From: CAWAVN01 sp963844315
GTDB taxonomy: Bacteria; Planctomycetota; Planctomycetia; Planctomycetales; Planctomycetaceae
Length of the DNA stretch: 64,000 nucleotides
Assembly (NCBI GenBank): GCA_963844315.1
Contig: CAWJOC010000024.1
Location: forward strand, 1-64,000
Reading direction: 5' to 3'
In this document: positions 16,722 to 26,704 of the stretch, piece by piece
Position numbering within the stretch: the first letter of the stretch is position 1
Layout of the letters: every line of letters starts with the position of its first letter
Notes under the pieces: generated by a model
What the model saw: only the letters and a program-made list of their open reading frames with translations
Told to the model about the DNA's origin: nothing
Database searches by the model: none
Made by a program: the position numbers and the translations under genes

Positions 16722-17361
16722 TCAGCCGATGAGCTTTTTGGGAGGCGGAGTTTCTGGAGACAAAGTGACAGAGACAAAAGAACGTGCAGGCTCTTGAACA
16801 GACTCAGGCGGAACATCGCCGCGAATCACGCTGATCGCCTGGCTCAAAAGGCGGGGATCGGAATTGCACCAGATTCCCCCAAAAGGTTTATCACCGCAAC
16901 CGCAGGCCGACACTTGGAAGAGTTCAGGCGGTGGCGATTTCGCTGCCTTTTGGCAGCATGAACCCTCGGCCTTGGAACTTGCCCGCGGCACAGCAGGGTT
17001 TCAGGTTTGCCGTCACGGGTTTTGACGCGTCGTCCTCATGTCCTATCTTGGCTTGTGCGGCCTTGGAACAACAGGATGATGCCGATTCCCGGCTCGCGAG
17101 TTTCCGACTGCAACAGCATTGGCCCGAGGCTTTCAGTCCATCACTGCACCGGCACGCAACGGTCGGTTTCCCCCAGTCGCCCGTGGGCACGCCCACCGTG
17201 GAGAACACATACGCCAAAAGCGTCAGCAAGCTGCACAGCCAACGCCGGGAGGGAATCCAAAAAAGGGATCGCAATGCAAACACGGCCAGATCGTGCAGGG
17301 AGGAAAGAGTTCGCTTTCCTTCATCGTATCGCGTTCGATCCCCGCGAACAAACCAATCCAA
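16722..17361 (-). CDS. Cysteine-rich exported protein next to RND efflux genes (frameshifted)
   Basis: The frame from about 17361 carries a hydrophobic segment (WLCSLLTLLAYVFSTVGVP), then cysteine clusters (VACRCSDG, GQCCCSRKL, SSCCSKAA, LKPCCAAGKF). A shift near 16960 leads into GSCCQKAAKSPPPELFQ, SACGCGDKPFGGIWC and a C-terminus ending PETPPPKKLIG at 16722. In all there are at least 16 cysteines, many as CC pairs. The start is uncertain (TTG 17361 shown). It lies 18 bases after the membrane-fusion gene on the same strand. Metal binding in the periplasm, feeding or sensing for the pump, is an inference. No named family is recognised. Confidence 0.6.
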
Positions 17362-17379
17362 GTCTTGGTCACGGGGCCA

Positions 17380-18709
17380 TCATTTGTCCGACGCAATCAC
17401 TTCGACCGGTTGGCCGTCCTTGAGCGAATCCGCCCGCGCGAGCACCACGGTTTGGTCGGCTGTTAGACCTTCGAGGACTTCCACATCGCTCCCGCTTTTG
17501 AGGCCCAATTTCACCGGGATGCGCTGAATCTTGTCCGACTCGACGATGCAGCAGAAGGTCTTCTGGCCGTCGCGGACAATCGCCGTGAGCGGCACGGTGA
17601 GGACGTCCTTCCGCTCTTCGAGCAGAATGTTCGCCGTCGCGTACATGCCAGGACGAAGCACACCATCTTTATTGTCGATGTCGATCTCCGTGCGGAGCGA
17701 GCGGTTGGCGGAATCGAGCGACCAGCTTGTGCGGGTCACGTCGGCCTTGAATTCCCTGCCACCGAGCGATTGGACCAGCACCAAGGCGGAGTCGGGCGTT
17801 TGGCCGCCATCCACCAGGGCCGCTTCCATCTCCGGCACATCCACGAAGGTCCGCACCTTCTGGGTCTGGGCGACGACCAACAGCGGCGTGCTCATGGACC
17901 CAGTGGGAGGATGGACGTAATGCCTGGTATCGACATTGCGGCGGGTAATGATCCCGTCATAAGGGGCTTTGATCTCGGCATAGTCCAGCATGGTCTGGCT
18001 TTTGGCGAGTTCGGCATTGGCCACGCGAGCTTTGGCCTCTGCCGCGACTTTGTCGGCTTGGGCTTTTTTTACGTGGGCCTGGGCTTCAATCAACGCGGCC
18101 TGGGCCGAGCGGACGCTCGCGGCCACTTCCTCTTTCGCGGCTTCGGCGGCACTCAATTGGCTCAGAGTTTCATCCGCGAGTTTTTGGGTCAGTGATCCAC
18201 GGGCGGCCAAATCCTTGATCCGGTCATGCTCCGATTGCCAGCGCTGGAAATCGGCCTCGGCACGCAGCACGCCCGCTTCAGCCTGGCTCACTCCCGCCTG
18301 GGCCGTGCCCGCCGCCGCCTGGAACGCCTCTACCCCCGCCTCGGCCTGCTGCACCTCGGCCTCCGCTTGGGCGACGAGGGCTTTTTTTTGCTCCAAGTCG
18401 TCGTGCATTTCCGGAACCCAAAGCGTGATCAGCACATCATTCTTCTTGACCTGGTCCCCAATATCCACTTTGACCTCGTCCACGTACCCGGTGACTTTCG
18501 GAATAAAGCGGCGTCTCCTCGAAGGCTTCAATCCGGCCCGGTTGGGACGTGTGGAGTTTCAGGGTTTTCCGCACGGGTTTCCCGGCGGTGACGCGGTCCA
18601 CGCTGGCAGCCGAGGCGGGTTCCGCGGCTTTCGGCGAGCCGCAGCCAGTTGTTGCGAGCAGCCCAATCCCAAGGTGCAGAAGGGCGATCAATGAAAGGCA
18701 TGGTTTCAT
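17380..18709 (-). CDS. RND/HlyD-type periplasmic adaptor lipoprotein
   Basis: Start ATG 18709 (MKPCLSLIALLHLGIGLLAT), with lipobox LATTGC, so it is a lipid-anchored adaptor. One shift near 18510 joins LHTSQPGRIEAFEETPLYS to KVTGYVDEVKVDIGDQVKKN, the lipoyl half-motif. Then come a long alanine/glutamate-rich coiled coil (QAEAEVQQAEAGVEAFQA), the second lipoyl half (IKAPYDGIITRRNVDTRHYV), the beta-barrel (VRTFVDVPEMEAALVDGG) and the membrane-proximal part (VLTVPLTAIVRDGQKTF), stop 17380. It should link the RND permease (18961-22192) to the TolC-like channel (22441-24159). Confidence 0.85.
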
Positions 18710-18794
18710 GGCATATCTCTCGAAGTTGGTCGGCCTCGGTTTAGAGTCTGGCTTTGTCACTTCTGCGCACAGGTGCATCTTTTGGAACTGCTTT

Positions 18795-18927
18795 GTCCCC
18801 TCTCCCTTGGGGAGAGGGTTAGGGTGGCCATCCTCGGGGGCCCGGATGAGTTGTTTAATCGGTCGTCAACTCTTCATCGTCCCCCTCATCCGGCCTTCGG
18901 CCACCTTCTCCCCAGGGGAGAAGGGAC
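18795..18927. repeat. Dispersed inverted-repeat element, family 1, copy A
   Basis: It begins GTCCCCTCTCCC and ends GGGGAGAAGGGAC, with hairpins at both ends (CTCTCCCttGGGGAGAG; CTTCTCCCcaGGGGAGAAG). Copy B is at 32981-33100 with the same order of segments (GAGAGGGTTAGGGTG on the left, CATCCGGCCTTCGGCCACC on the right). It has no coding capacity and lies between the RND and adaptor genes. Confidence 0.85.
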
Positions 18928-18960
18928 ATATTCAAACTTTTTGGTTAAGGCGTTGCCGCG

Positions 18961-21900
18961 TCAGGTTTGGTAATGGGAACTTTGCGGATCATCGGGATCG
19001 AGCGAGGGCGAGGCGGCGCTGGCGTGGTTTTGAATCCAGGCGAACATGCTGGGCAACACGAACAACGTGGCGATGGTCGCGGCGGCCAGACCGCCAATCA
19101 CCGCCCGGCCCAAGGGGGCATTCTGCTGGCCGGCTTCGCCCAAGGCCAGGGCCATCGGCAGCATCCCGGCGACCATCGCGCAACTGGTCATGAGGATCGC
19201 CCGCAATCGGCTGCCGGCCCCCGTGACCGCCGATTCCCTGGCGTCCAGCCCTTCGCGGCGGCGCTGTTCGGCGAACGTCACCAGCAAGATCGCGTTCGCC
19301 ATCGCCACGCCGATGGCCATGATCGCGCCGATGAAGGATTGAATGTTAAGCGTCGTGCCCGTCAAAAACAGCATCAGCACCACGCCCGCGATCACCGCCG
19401 GCGCGGTGGAGACCGTGACGAAGGCCAGCCTTAGCGATTGGAAGTTCGCCGTCAGCAGCAGGAACACGACGACCACCGCCAGACCCAACCCAAAGGCCAA
19501 GCCCGTTTGCATCTCCTGCATGGGGGGAATTTGTCCGCGCGTTTCCACCAAAACGCCGGTGGGCGGCGTTCCGGCCCGTTTGAGAGCGAGGGCGACTTCC
19601 CGCGAGGCCGCTCCCAAATCCGTGCCGGACAGGTTCGCGGTCAATGTCACTTGCCTCCGCATGTTGTAGCGGTCGAACTGCCCCGGCATGGTTCCCGGTT
19701 CGATGCTCGCCACATCGCGGATCAGCACCTGGCCTTGCTCGGTGCGTTTGAGGGGAATGCGTCCGATGTCCTCCGCCGAGCCAACCGTCTGCACGCCGTT
19801 GGGACTTCGCACCACCGGACGCGGGATTTCCACCTGCACCTGATAGGCGATGCCGCTTTTGGGGTCGGCCCAGTAGTTGGGCATCACGAACCGGCTGGAC
19901 GAAGTCGCCGTGACCAAGGCGCGGGCGACATCCACCGGCGTCAGCCCGGCCAGTCCCGCCTTCTCGCGGTCCACATTGACCTGCGACGGTGGGATAGTCC
20001 AGCGACTGCCCCACTTGCAAATCGCGCAGCGTGTCGAATCTTCGCCAACTCCGTGCGAATCTTCTCCGCATGCGCCCGGTTGTCGGCGAAGTTCGACCCC
20101 GTGACCGCGATCTCCACCGGCGTCGCAGATCCAAAACTCATCACTTCGTTCACAATGTCGGAAGGCTCGAAAGAGAACCGGACCTTGGGCATCTCCTCGG
20201 CCAGACGGTTCCGAGCCGCTCTTTGAGTTCCTCATCGGGAATGGGAAGATCATCCGCGAGATCCACGTAAAGAATCGCTTCCTCCGGGCCTCTGGACCAT
20301 TGGTAAACCGCATTGACCGGAAAGTTCGAGTGGATCATGCCGACGTAGCCCAACGTCAGATTCACGTTCTCGCGGCCCAACTCCTCTCCGACAATGTCCA
20401 ACGCCTGCTTGGCGAGCCGTTCGGATTCGACGATGTGCGTGCCATCCGGAGCGCGCATCCGGAGGCGGAACTGACCGGCATCGACCGTGGGGAAAATGTC
20501 CCGGCCCAACCGCGGCCCGATCACCGCGATGATGCCCAGGCTGATGACAAGATAGAGGGCGATCACGGCGAACCGCATCTTGACGAACCCGGCGAGCGTC
20601 CGTTCGTAAATCTTTTGGAAGCGGATGAACCAGCCCTGCTCGTCCACTTGCTCATGATGCCTTAGCAGCCACACCGAAAGCACCGGCACGAACGTGCTGG
20701 AGAGAAGGTAGGACGCCAGCATCGCAAAGCCCACCGCCAGCGAGAGCGGCACGAACAGCGACCGGGCGGCCCCTTGCATGAAGAACGACGACACGAACAC
20801 CGCCAGGATGCAGAGCATCGCAAGCAGTCGGGGCACGGCCGTCTCGCGCGTTGCCGTCAGCCGGACCGCGCGGGCGATGGAGTGGCCGCGGCTGCAATTG
20901 GGCGTGGATGTTCTCGATCTCGACGGTCGCTTCATCCACCAGAATCCCGATCGCCAAGCGCCAGTCCGCCCAAGGTCATCAGGTTGATCGTTTGCCCGGT
21001 GATCCAAAGCGCCAACACCGCCGCCATCAAGGCGAACGGGATATTCAAGCACGACGATCAAAGAGCTGCGCCAATCCCTGAGGAACACCAAGATCATCAG
21101 GCCCACCAAGACCGCGCCCAAAAGCCCTTCCAGCACCACGCCTTCCACCGCCCGCGTGACGTAGGGCGATTGGTCGAACTCGAAGCGGACATCAATGCCT
21201 TCGCCTTCCTTGCCCAGGGCTTCTTTCATCTTGGGCAGGGCGTTTTTGATGTTGTTGATCACGCTCATCGTGGAGGCGTCGGAGCGCTTGGTCGCCAGGA
21301 TATAAACCGCCCGCCGGCCATTGGCCAGGGCATAACCGGCGGGAGCATCGGCGGAATCTTCCACGTAGCCCACGTCCCGCAGATACACCGGATGCGGCCC
21401 GGTGCGGATCGGGATGGATTCCAACTGCTTGGCGTCCTTGACGATGGAGTTCACCGGCACGATGGGATACTTGTCGCCGATGGGCACGTTGCCCGACGGG
21501 CTGATCGTGTTGCCCTTGGCGAGCGAGGCAATCGCTTCCTCCGGCGACATGCCGTAGGACTGGAGCCGTTGCGGATCGACCGTGACGACAATCGTCCGTG
21601 CGCTTCCGCCAAAGGGCGGCGGGGCGGAAACGCCCGGCAGGCTGGAAAACATCGGCCGGACGCGGAACAGCGCCAGGTCTTGAATCTCGGCGATGCTCCG
21701 CGTGTCGCTGGAGAGCACCAGATAGCCCACCGGCACGCTGCCGGTGTCGAACCGCATCACGAACGGCGAAACCGTGCCCGGCGGCATGAAGGCTTGCGAG
21801 CGGTTGACGTAGTTGATCGTCTCCGCCATCGCCTGGGCCATGTCGGTCCCCGGATGGAAGTACAACTTCATCAGGGCCACGCCCTGCACGTTCCGCGACT

Positions 21901-22192
21901 CGACGTGATGAATGCCGCTGATGTAGAGGAAGTGGTACTCGTAATAGTTGGTCAGAAACCCTTCCATCTGCGCCGGGTCCATGCCGCCGTAGGGCTGGCA
22001 GACGTAAATCACCGGCAGGTTCAGGCTGGGGAAGATGTCGACTTCCATGCCCTTGGGAAGCCCCGCGGGGTAAGGCAGCCCGAATTGCTCGGCCACCGAA
22101 CCGCCCACGGCCAGAAAGCTTCCCAAGAGAATGGCCAGGATCAACACCATGACCGTCAGCGGTCGGCGCATGGCGGACAAAATCAAATTCAT
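18961..22192 (-). CDS. RND efflux permease (AcrB/CzcA superfamily), frameshifted
   Basis: Start ATG 22192 (MNLILSAMRRPLTVMVLILA), with GAGGG upstream. About 1,075 residues are readable across shifts near 21060-20880, 20180 and 20000. It has typical RND features: first span LTVMVLILAILLGSFLAVGG, porter segments (PQRLQSYGMSPEEAIASLAK; VDREKAGLAGLTPVDVARAL), span 4 GILVDEATVEIENIH with the acidic pair, and the second-half loop and spans (TANFQSLRLAFVTVSTAPAV, IGVAMANAILLVTFAEQRRR). The partner adaptor lies downstream and the TolC-like channel is divergent. The substrate is unknown; the cysteine-rich neighbour hints at metals, but the porter sequence does not prove it. Confidence 0.85.
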
Positions 22193-22440
22193 TAGGCAAA
22201 AACCCTCAAGTGGCGGGGCTCGGGTTGGGGAGAGAAAGTGAAGGAGGGGATTTATTCTCGCCGTCCCGCACGGCGGTTTCAATCAGAGACGAGAGAAAAA
22301 CGCCCGAATCGGCGTCACCGCCCGCACAATTGGCAGATTTCATCAATCCCGCAAAGTCCCTCAGCCGATTCTAACAAAGCGGCCTGGGATCCCAAGATTC
22401 CGTGGGGGGAACCGTGTCGAAAACGGAAGTTGGGGGAAGA

Positions 22441-24159
22441 ATGAAAACTTCGCGCTCGAAGCATTATCGCAAACTCGCGGCGTGGACACTCGCCGCGTGT
22501 CTGGGCGGATGTGCGTCGGAGGGGCCCTGGACGGGAGTTTCCGATCCGGCTCCGCACGAAGTCTTGCCCGCCGCGATGATGCGGAAACTGCCGGCCGCCG
22601 AATTCGCTCATCGTCCTGAGCATTGGCCCACGAATTTGCCGATGGTCGAAAGCGCTCCCCAAACGCTGGCCGCTTTGGAAACCCCAGCGGAATCAGCGAA
22701 GGAAAACATTCAAGCCCTTCCGCCTTGCCGACCGGCTTCGCGAACCAATTCCATTCGGCTAACAGCCGAGGAATCGGAAGAGCCGTCTCCCGTTGATGCT
22801 CCCATGCCATTGCCTTTGACCGGTGCGGAAACACAAACCGATTCCGGCTCGCCCGTCATTTCCGAAGGTTCGGCGGAGGGGATGCCGCTCGATCTTTCGG
22901 GAGCGTTGGTGATGGCCGCCGGCCGCAATCCGCAGGTCGCCTTTGCCCAGGAACGCATCCGCGAAGCCTGGGCCAGGTATCAGGCGGCGGAAGTGCTTTG
23001 GCTGCCGTCCTTGCAGGCGGGCATGACCTACGACCACCACGAAGGAACCATTCAGGAAGTCAGAGGGCCGGTGTTTAACGCCAGCCGATCCTCGATGTAC
23101 ACCGGCCTCGGAGCCAGGGCGATTGGAGCGGGAAACCCGGCCTTTCCGGGGCTGTCCGCCCGGTTCGCCTTCACCGATGCCATCCATCGCCCGGACATCA
23201 CCGCCTGGCAGACCGACGCCCGCACCCACGCTTCCGAAGCCACTCGAAATCAAGTTCTTTTAGACACATCGCTCGCTTATTTGACTCTGTTGGAAGCCTA
23301 TCAGCAAACAGCGATTGCCGAGGAAACCCTCGCCAATGCCGAGCAGTTGACGGAGTTGACGAAATCATTTGCGGAAACGGGCCAGGGTCTTCAAGCCGAT
23401 GCCGACCGCGCCGCCACCGAATTGACGATTCGCCAGAATGCTGTCGAACGGGCCAACGAAGCCAAGGGCGTAGCATCCGCTCGTTTGGCCCAGCAGTTGA
23501 GCGTGGATCCCTTGGTGGTCATTTTCCCCACCGAATCGACATTGATTCCGATGGAACTGATTTCCTGCGAGCAAACGCCGCCGGAGTTGGTTTCGCTGGG
23601 GCTTCGAACCCGGCCCGAACTTGCCGAGAACACGGCCTTGGTCCAAGCCGCCGCGAAGGAGTTGGAGCGCGTCAAGCATGCCCCGCTCCTGCCGAGCGTG
23701 CTATTGGGCATGAGCTACGGCGGCTTCGGCGGCGGCGTGGGGGATTCGATTGCCCATTTCGACGACCGCTTCGACTTCGAAGCCACCGCGTATTGGGAAG
23801 TCCGCAACCTGGGCTTCGGCGAGAAAGCCGCCCGCACCGAAGCCCTCTCGCAAGAGCAGCAAGCCCGCATCCGGCAGGTCCGGCTGATGGACCAGGTCGC
23901 TCGCGAAGTCGTCGAAGCCCAAACGCAGGTCGAAGCCCGCCGTCGGCAAATCGAAACCGCCAGAAAAGGCATCGAAACCGCCCGCGACTCCTACCGCCGC
24001 AACCGGGAGCGGATCCAGGATGGCCAAGGACTGCCGATTGAAGTCTTGCAATCGCTGCAAGCTTTGGACGCCGCCCGCCGCGAATATCTCCGCGCGGTCA
24101 TCAGCTATAATGAAGCCCAATTCCGCCTGCAATGGGCCATCGGTTGGCCGGTGGAATAG
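22441..24159 (+). CDS. TolC-family outer-membrane efflux lipoprotein
   Basis: 572 residues from ATG 22441 with GGGGGAAG upstream; a longer in-frame start at 22402 is less likely. Lipobox LAACLGGC. After a proline-rich spacer it has the TolC fold in two repeats: ALVMAAGRNPQVAFAQERIR, LDTSLAYLTLLEAYQQTAIA, GLQADADRAATELTIRQNAV, LRTRPELAENTALVQAAAKE, YWEVRNLGFGEKAARTEALS and NEAQFRLQWAIGWPVE. It forms the outer channel for the divergent RND permease and adaptor genes. The 248 bases between this gene and the permease start (22193-22440) must hold both promoters; I could not assign a clear operator there. Confidence 0.88.
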   Translation: MKTSRSKHYRKLAAWTLAACLGGCASEGPWTGVSDPAPHEVLPAAMMRKLPAAEFAHRPEHWPTNLPMVESAPQTLAALETPAESAKENIQALPPCRPASRTNSIRLTAEESEEPSPVDAPMPLPLTGAETQTDSGSPVISEGSAEGMPLDLSGALVMAAGRNPQVAFAQERIREAWARYQAAEVLWLPSLQAGMTYDHHEGTIQEVRGPVFNASRSSMYTGLGARAIGAGNPAFPGLSARFAFTDAIHRPDITAWQTDARTHASEATRNQVLLDTSLAYLTLLEAYQQTAIAEETLANAEQLTELTKSFAETGQGLQADADRAATELTIRQNAVERANEAKGVASARLAQQLSVDPLVVIFPTESTLIPMELISCEQTPPELVSLGLRTRPELAENTALVQAAAKELERVKHAPLLPSVLLGMSYGGFGGGVGDSIAHFDDRFDFEATAYWEVRNLGFGEKAARTEALSQEQQARIRQVRLMDQVAREVVEAQTQVEARRRQIETARKGIETARDSYRRNRERIQDGQGLPIEVLQSLQALDAARREYLRAVISYNEAQFRLQWAIGWPVE

Positions 24160-24203
24160 TTGCCATCGTTCTCGAGACAACGAACGGGAAATTCGTTTGG
24201 GGG

Positions 24204-24252
24204 GCAGGCCCTGAGGCTTTGCTATGGGCGTGGCGACGATAATGACCACGCC
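24204..24252. repeat. Dispersed repeat, family 2, partial copy
   Basis: CCCTGAGGCTTTGC, then GGGCGTGG, a short loop and CCACGCC. The same order occurs at 62825-62872 inside a complete element, so this is a truncated or diverged copy. Confidence 0.6.
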
Positions 24253-24265
24253 GAGCCTGAGTCGA

Positions 24266-24293
24266 TTGACAGCATTTGATTCGCTGATAAGAT
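24266..24293 (+). promoter_or_regulatory. Promoter of the arsR operon
   Basis: TTGACA (24266-24271) and TAAGAT (24288-24293) with a 16-base spacer, 38 bases before the arsR start codon. Confidence 0.6.
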
Positions 24294-24311
24294 ATTCGGA
24301 ATATCGAATAT
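24292..24311. promoter_or_regulatory. ArsR-type operator
   Basis: ATATTCG and CGAATAT form a perfect inverted repeat around GAATAT. It overlaps the end of the -10 box at 24288-24293 and lies 19 bases before the start of the ArsR gene, so binding would block its own promoter. Such AT-rich interrupted palindromes are the usual ArsR/SmtB operator type. Confidence 0.65.
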
Positions 24312-24330
24312 CCGAATCACGAGGCTCGAC

Positions 24331-24711
24331 ATGCCAGACGGATCAGACTGCCGCTCTCAAGCGGAATTGCTGAAGGCGTTTTCCCATCCCACAAGGCTCG
24401 CAATTCTCCAGGAGTTGCTCGCTGGTCCCAAGTGCGTCACGGACATGGAGGAACTGCTGCCCGCCAGGCAAGCGAACATTTCCCAGCATTTGGCCGTGCT
24501 GCGGCATGCCCGGCTGGTGGACTACGCCCAGGACGGATCGCTCAGGTGCTATTACCTCAGTCGCCCGCAGTTGGTCGAAGACATGCTGGCTCTCGTTGGC
24601 CGTGGCGATCCCGTCGTAAGGCGGACGCCCGAGGAAATTCAAGCCGACAAAAGACGATTGGCCAAGGCGACCGCAAAGAAGGCCCCAAGGCGGCGAAAGA
24701 TCACGCAATGA
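24331..24711 (+). CDS. ArsR-family transcriptional repressor
   Basis: 126 residues. Winged HTH of the ArsR/SmtB type: LLKAFSHPTRLAILQELLAG, MEELLPARQANISQHLAVLR (recognition helix) and ARLVDYAQDGSLRCYYLSRP (wing). It has two cysteines near the HTH (the C of GPKCVTDMEELL and the C of LRCYYL) but no complete CxxC metal motif, so a thiol or metal inducer is possible but unproven. The basic tail is KKAPRRRKITQ. The stop overlaps the next ATG (ATGA), so it is translationally coupled to the cysteine desulfurase. The operator at 24292-24311 indicates autoregulation. Confidence 0.85.
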   Translation: MPDGSDCRSQAELLKAFSHPTRLAILQELLAGPKCVTDMEELLPARQANISQHLAVLRHARLVDYAQDGSLRCYYLSRPQLVEDMLALVGRGDPVVRRTPEEIQADKRRLAKATAKKAPRRRKITQ

Positions 24712-25850
24712 CCGGGCGGATCTATCTGGATTACAATGCCACAACGCCGATTGCGCCGGAGGTCGCGCGGGCGATGTCGCCCTATCTCGACGACGCGTAT
24801 GGCAATCCTTCCAGCCTGCACTGGGCGGGACTCCCGGCGCGGGATGCCGTTGAAGCCGCCCGTTCGCAAGTGGCCGCCCTCTTGTGCTGCGATGCCACGG
24901 AGATTGTCTTCACGTCAGGCGGAACCGAAGCCAATAACCACGTGGTGAAAGGCGTGTATTTTTCCCGGCTGAGCTTGGGAAAACCCTGCCACGTCATTAT
25001 CAGTCAAATCGAGCATCCCGCCGTGCTGGAGCCTTGCCGGTTTATTGAGAGATTGGGGGCCAAGATCACGCGACTGCCTGTGGATGGGAAGGGCCGGGTT
25101 GATCCCTCGGATGTGGCGAAAGCCATTCGCCCGGACACCGCCTTGATCTCGATCATGCACGCCAACAACGAGGTGGGCACACTAGAGCCGATCAGCGAGA
25201 TTGCGCAGATCGCCCGCGAGCGGGATGTGCTCTGCCATACGGATGCGGCCCAATCCGTCGGTAAGATTCCCACCGATGTCGAATCCCTTGGGGTCGATCT
25301 GCTTTCCGTCGCCGGGCATAAGCTGTATGGTCCCAAGGGCGTGGGCGCGTTATTCATCCGCGAAGGCGTTGACTTGGAACCGCTCTTGCACGGAGCCGGC
25401 CACGAAGCCGGGCGTCGCGCGGGAACCGAGAACATCCTGGAAATTGTCGGCCTGGGGGCGGCTTGCGAACTGGCTCAAGATTGGATCGAAGCCGATCAAG
25501 TCCAGAGCTTGCGGGACGACTTATGGCGGCGGCTCAAGGAGCGGTTTGGCGACCGCATCGTGCGAAACGGCCATCCCGAGCACCGATTGCCGAATACGCT
25601 CAACGTGAGTTTTCCGGGCCGGCAGGGTCATGAGATTTTGGCCCGTCTTCCGAATCTCGCCGCGTCCACGGGTTCAGCCTGTCACGCAGGAAGCATGCAC
25701 GTCAGCCCGGTCTTGGCGGCGATGGGTGTGCCGAAAGATGTGGGACTGGGAGCAGTCCGCTTTAGTCTGGGACGCGAAAGCATGGCCAGCGAGATCGAAG
25801 CCGTGGCCCAAATGCTCGCCGACAGCCTTGGCAAATTCCATTCAAACTAA
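24708..25850 (+). CDS. Cysteine desulfurase (NifS/IscS family)
   Basis: 380 residues. A fold type I PLP enzyme that takes sulfur from L-cysteine, leaving a persulfide. It has MTGRIYLDYNATTPIAPEVA, GGTEANNHVVKGVYF, HTDAAQSVGKIPTDVE, the PLP lysine in SVAGHKLYGPKGVGALF and the persulfide cysteine in STGSACHAGSMHVS. Length and motifs match NifS-like enzymes. It starts inside the arsR stop (ATGA) and is followed by an exported rhodanese after 76 bases. Because an ArsR protein controls it, it is probably not the housekeeping Fe-S enzyme but a regulated one for sulfur mobilisation under stress. Confidence 0.9.
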   Translation: MTGRIYLDYNATTPIAPEVARAMSPYLDDAYGNPSSLHWAGLPARDAVEAARSQVAALLCCDATEIVFTSGGTEANNHVVKGVYFSRLSLGKPCHVIISQIEHPAVLEPCRFIERLGAKITRLPVDGKGRVDPSDVAKAIRPDTALISIMHANNEVGTLEPISEIAQIARERDVLCHTDAAQSVGKIPTDVESLGVDLLSVAGHKLYGPKGVGALFIREGVDLEPLLHGAGHEAGRRAGTENILEIVGLGAACELAQDWIEADQVQSLRDDLWRRLKERFGDRIVRNGHPEHRLPNTLNVSFPGRQGHEILARLPNLAASTGSACHAGSMHVSPVLAAMGVPKDVGLGAVRFSLGRESMASEIEAVAQMLADSLGKFHSN

Positions 25851-25926
25851 AGTTCTCAAGTTCGTTCACTTTTCCGATCCCCCTCAGGGATTAATCCGCA
25901 TCGGCGTTAAAAAAACAGGAGCCACT

Positions 25927-26331
25927 ATGAAAGCCAATCGAAAAATCGGGATGCTCGTTATCCTCCTTGTCGGAGCAATTACGGCAGGTTCATTTGCAGC
26001 CGATCCCACGAAAGACTCGCTTTCGACGGTCAAGAAGAATGTGGCCGATGACAAGGCCGTGCTGGTCGATGTCCGTGAGGTCTCCGAATGGAACCAGGGA
26101 CACATTTCCGGCGCGGTCCTGTTGCCGCTGAGCGAATTGAAAGATGGAATCAGCGCGGAAGCCCTGGCCAAGCGGTTGCCGAAGAAACGAATCGTCTATA
26201 CGCATTGCGCGGTTGGCGTGCGATCCTGCACCGCCGCCGATGTCTTGGTCAAACACGGCTACGATGTTAGGCCCCTAAAGCCGGGCTACAAGGACCTTCT
26301 GGCCGCAGGTTTTAAGAAGGCGGAGAATTAG
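25927..26331 (+). CDS. Exported rhodanese-like protein
   Basis: 134 residues from ATG 25927, with CAGGAG upstream. Signal peptide MLVILLVGAITAGSFAA, then one rhodanese domain: AVLVDVREVSEWNQGHISGA, LPLSELKDGISAEALAKRLP and the active loop YTHCAVGVRSCTAADVLVKH with the catalytic cysteine, ending PLKPGYKDLLAAGFKKAEN. It should handle persulfide sulfur in the periplasm. It is the third gene of the arsR operon, after a cytoplasmic cysteine desulfurase; the two lie in different compartments, so direct sulfur relay is unlikely unless the signal is not cleaved. Confidence 0.85.
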   Translation: MKANRKIGMLVILLVGAITAGSFAADPTKDSLSTVKKNVADDKAVLVDVREVSEWNQGHISGAVLLPLSELKDGISAEALAKRLPKKRIVYTHCAVGVRSCTAADVLVKHGYDVRPLKPGYKDLLAAGFKKAEN

Positions 26332-26405
26332 GCTCTGTCCCGTAAATCGAATTTCGGAATGATCTTTACTCGCCCAAAGCGCAAGTTTTGAAGTCGCTTG
26401 TTTTC

Positions 26406-26593
26406 AGCCGCGAAGCGGCGACAGCATGTAGCCGTGGGCGTCAGCCCACGGAAAATAAGCCAAAAAGAATGGGAAGCGGCGCCAGCAGTTCGCGCGACCA
26501 GTTGCTGTCGCCGCTTCGCGGCTTCGAGATTTCTCAAAGCTTCTCCCCTGCGGGCTGACGCCCGCAGCTACATGCTGTCGCCGCTTCGCGGCT
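26406..26593. repeat. MITE-like inverted-repeat element, 188 bases
   Basis: The perfect 27-base terminal inverted repeats (26406-26432 and 26567-26593) start AGCCGCGAAGCGGCGACAGC. An internal palindrome has CCGTGGGCGTCAGCCCACGG, and a partial third copy of the end (GTCGCCGCTTCGCGGCT) lies near 26508. No coding sequence. Flanks 26332-26405 and 26594-26704 hold nothing else I can name. Confidence 0.85.
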
Positions 26594-26704
26594 ATGGCAG
26601 TGCAACTTCAAAAAGCGCCAGCAAGGGGAATTCTGCTCAAACTCTTCTTCCCTCGCTGGCGCTTCGGGCGAGTGAGAGATTCACCGGACAGAACCTAAAT
26701 TGAT

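Noticed and set aside
20774..22195. 473-residue plus-strand frame opposite the RND permease
   Set aside because: Composition is Arg/His/Gln-rich shadow sequence; the permease motifs are on the other strand.
26406..26593. Possible CRISPR-like repeats
   Set aside because: Copies are inverted, not direct, with no regular spacers; no cas genes in the window.
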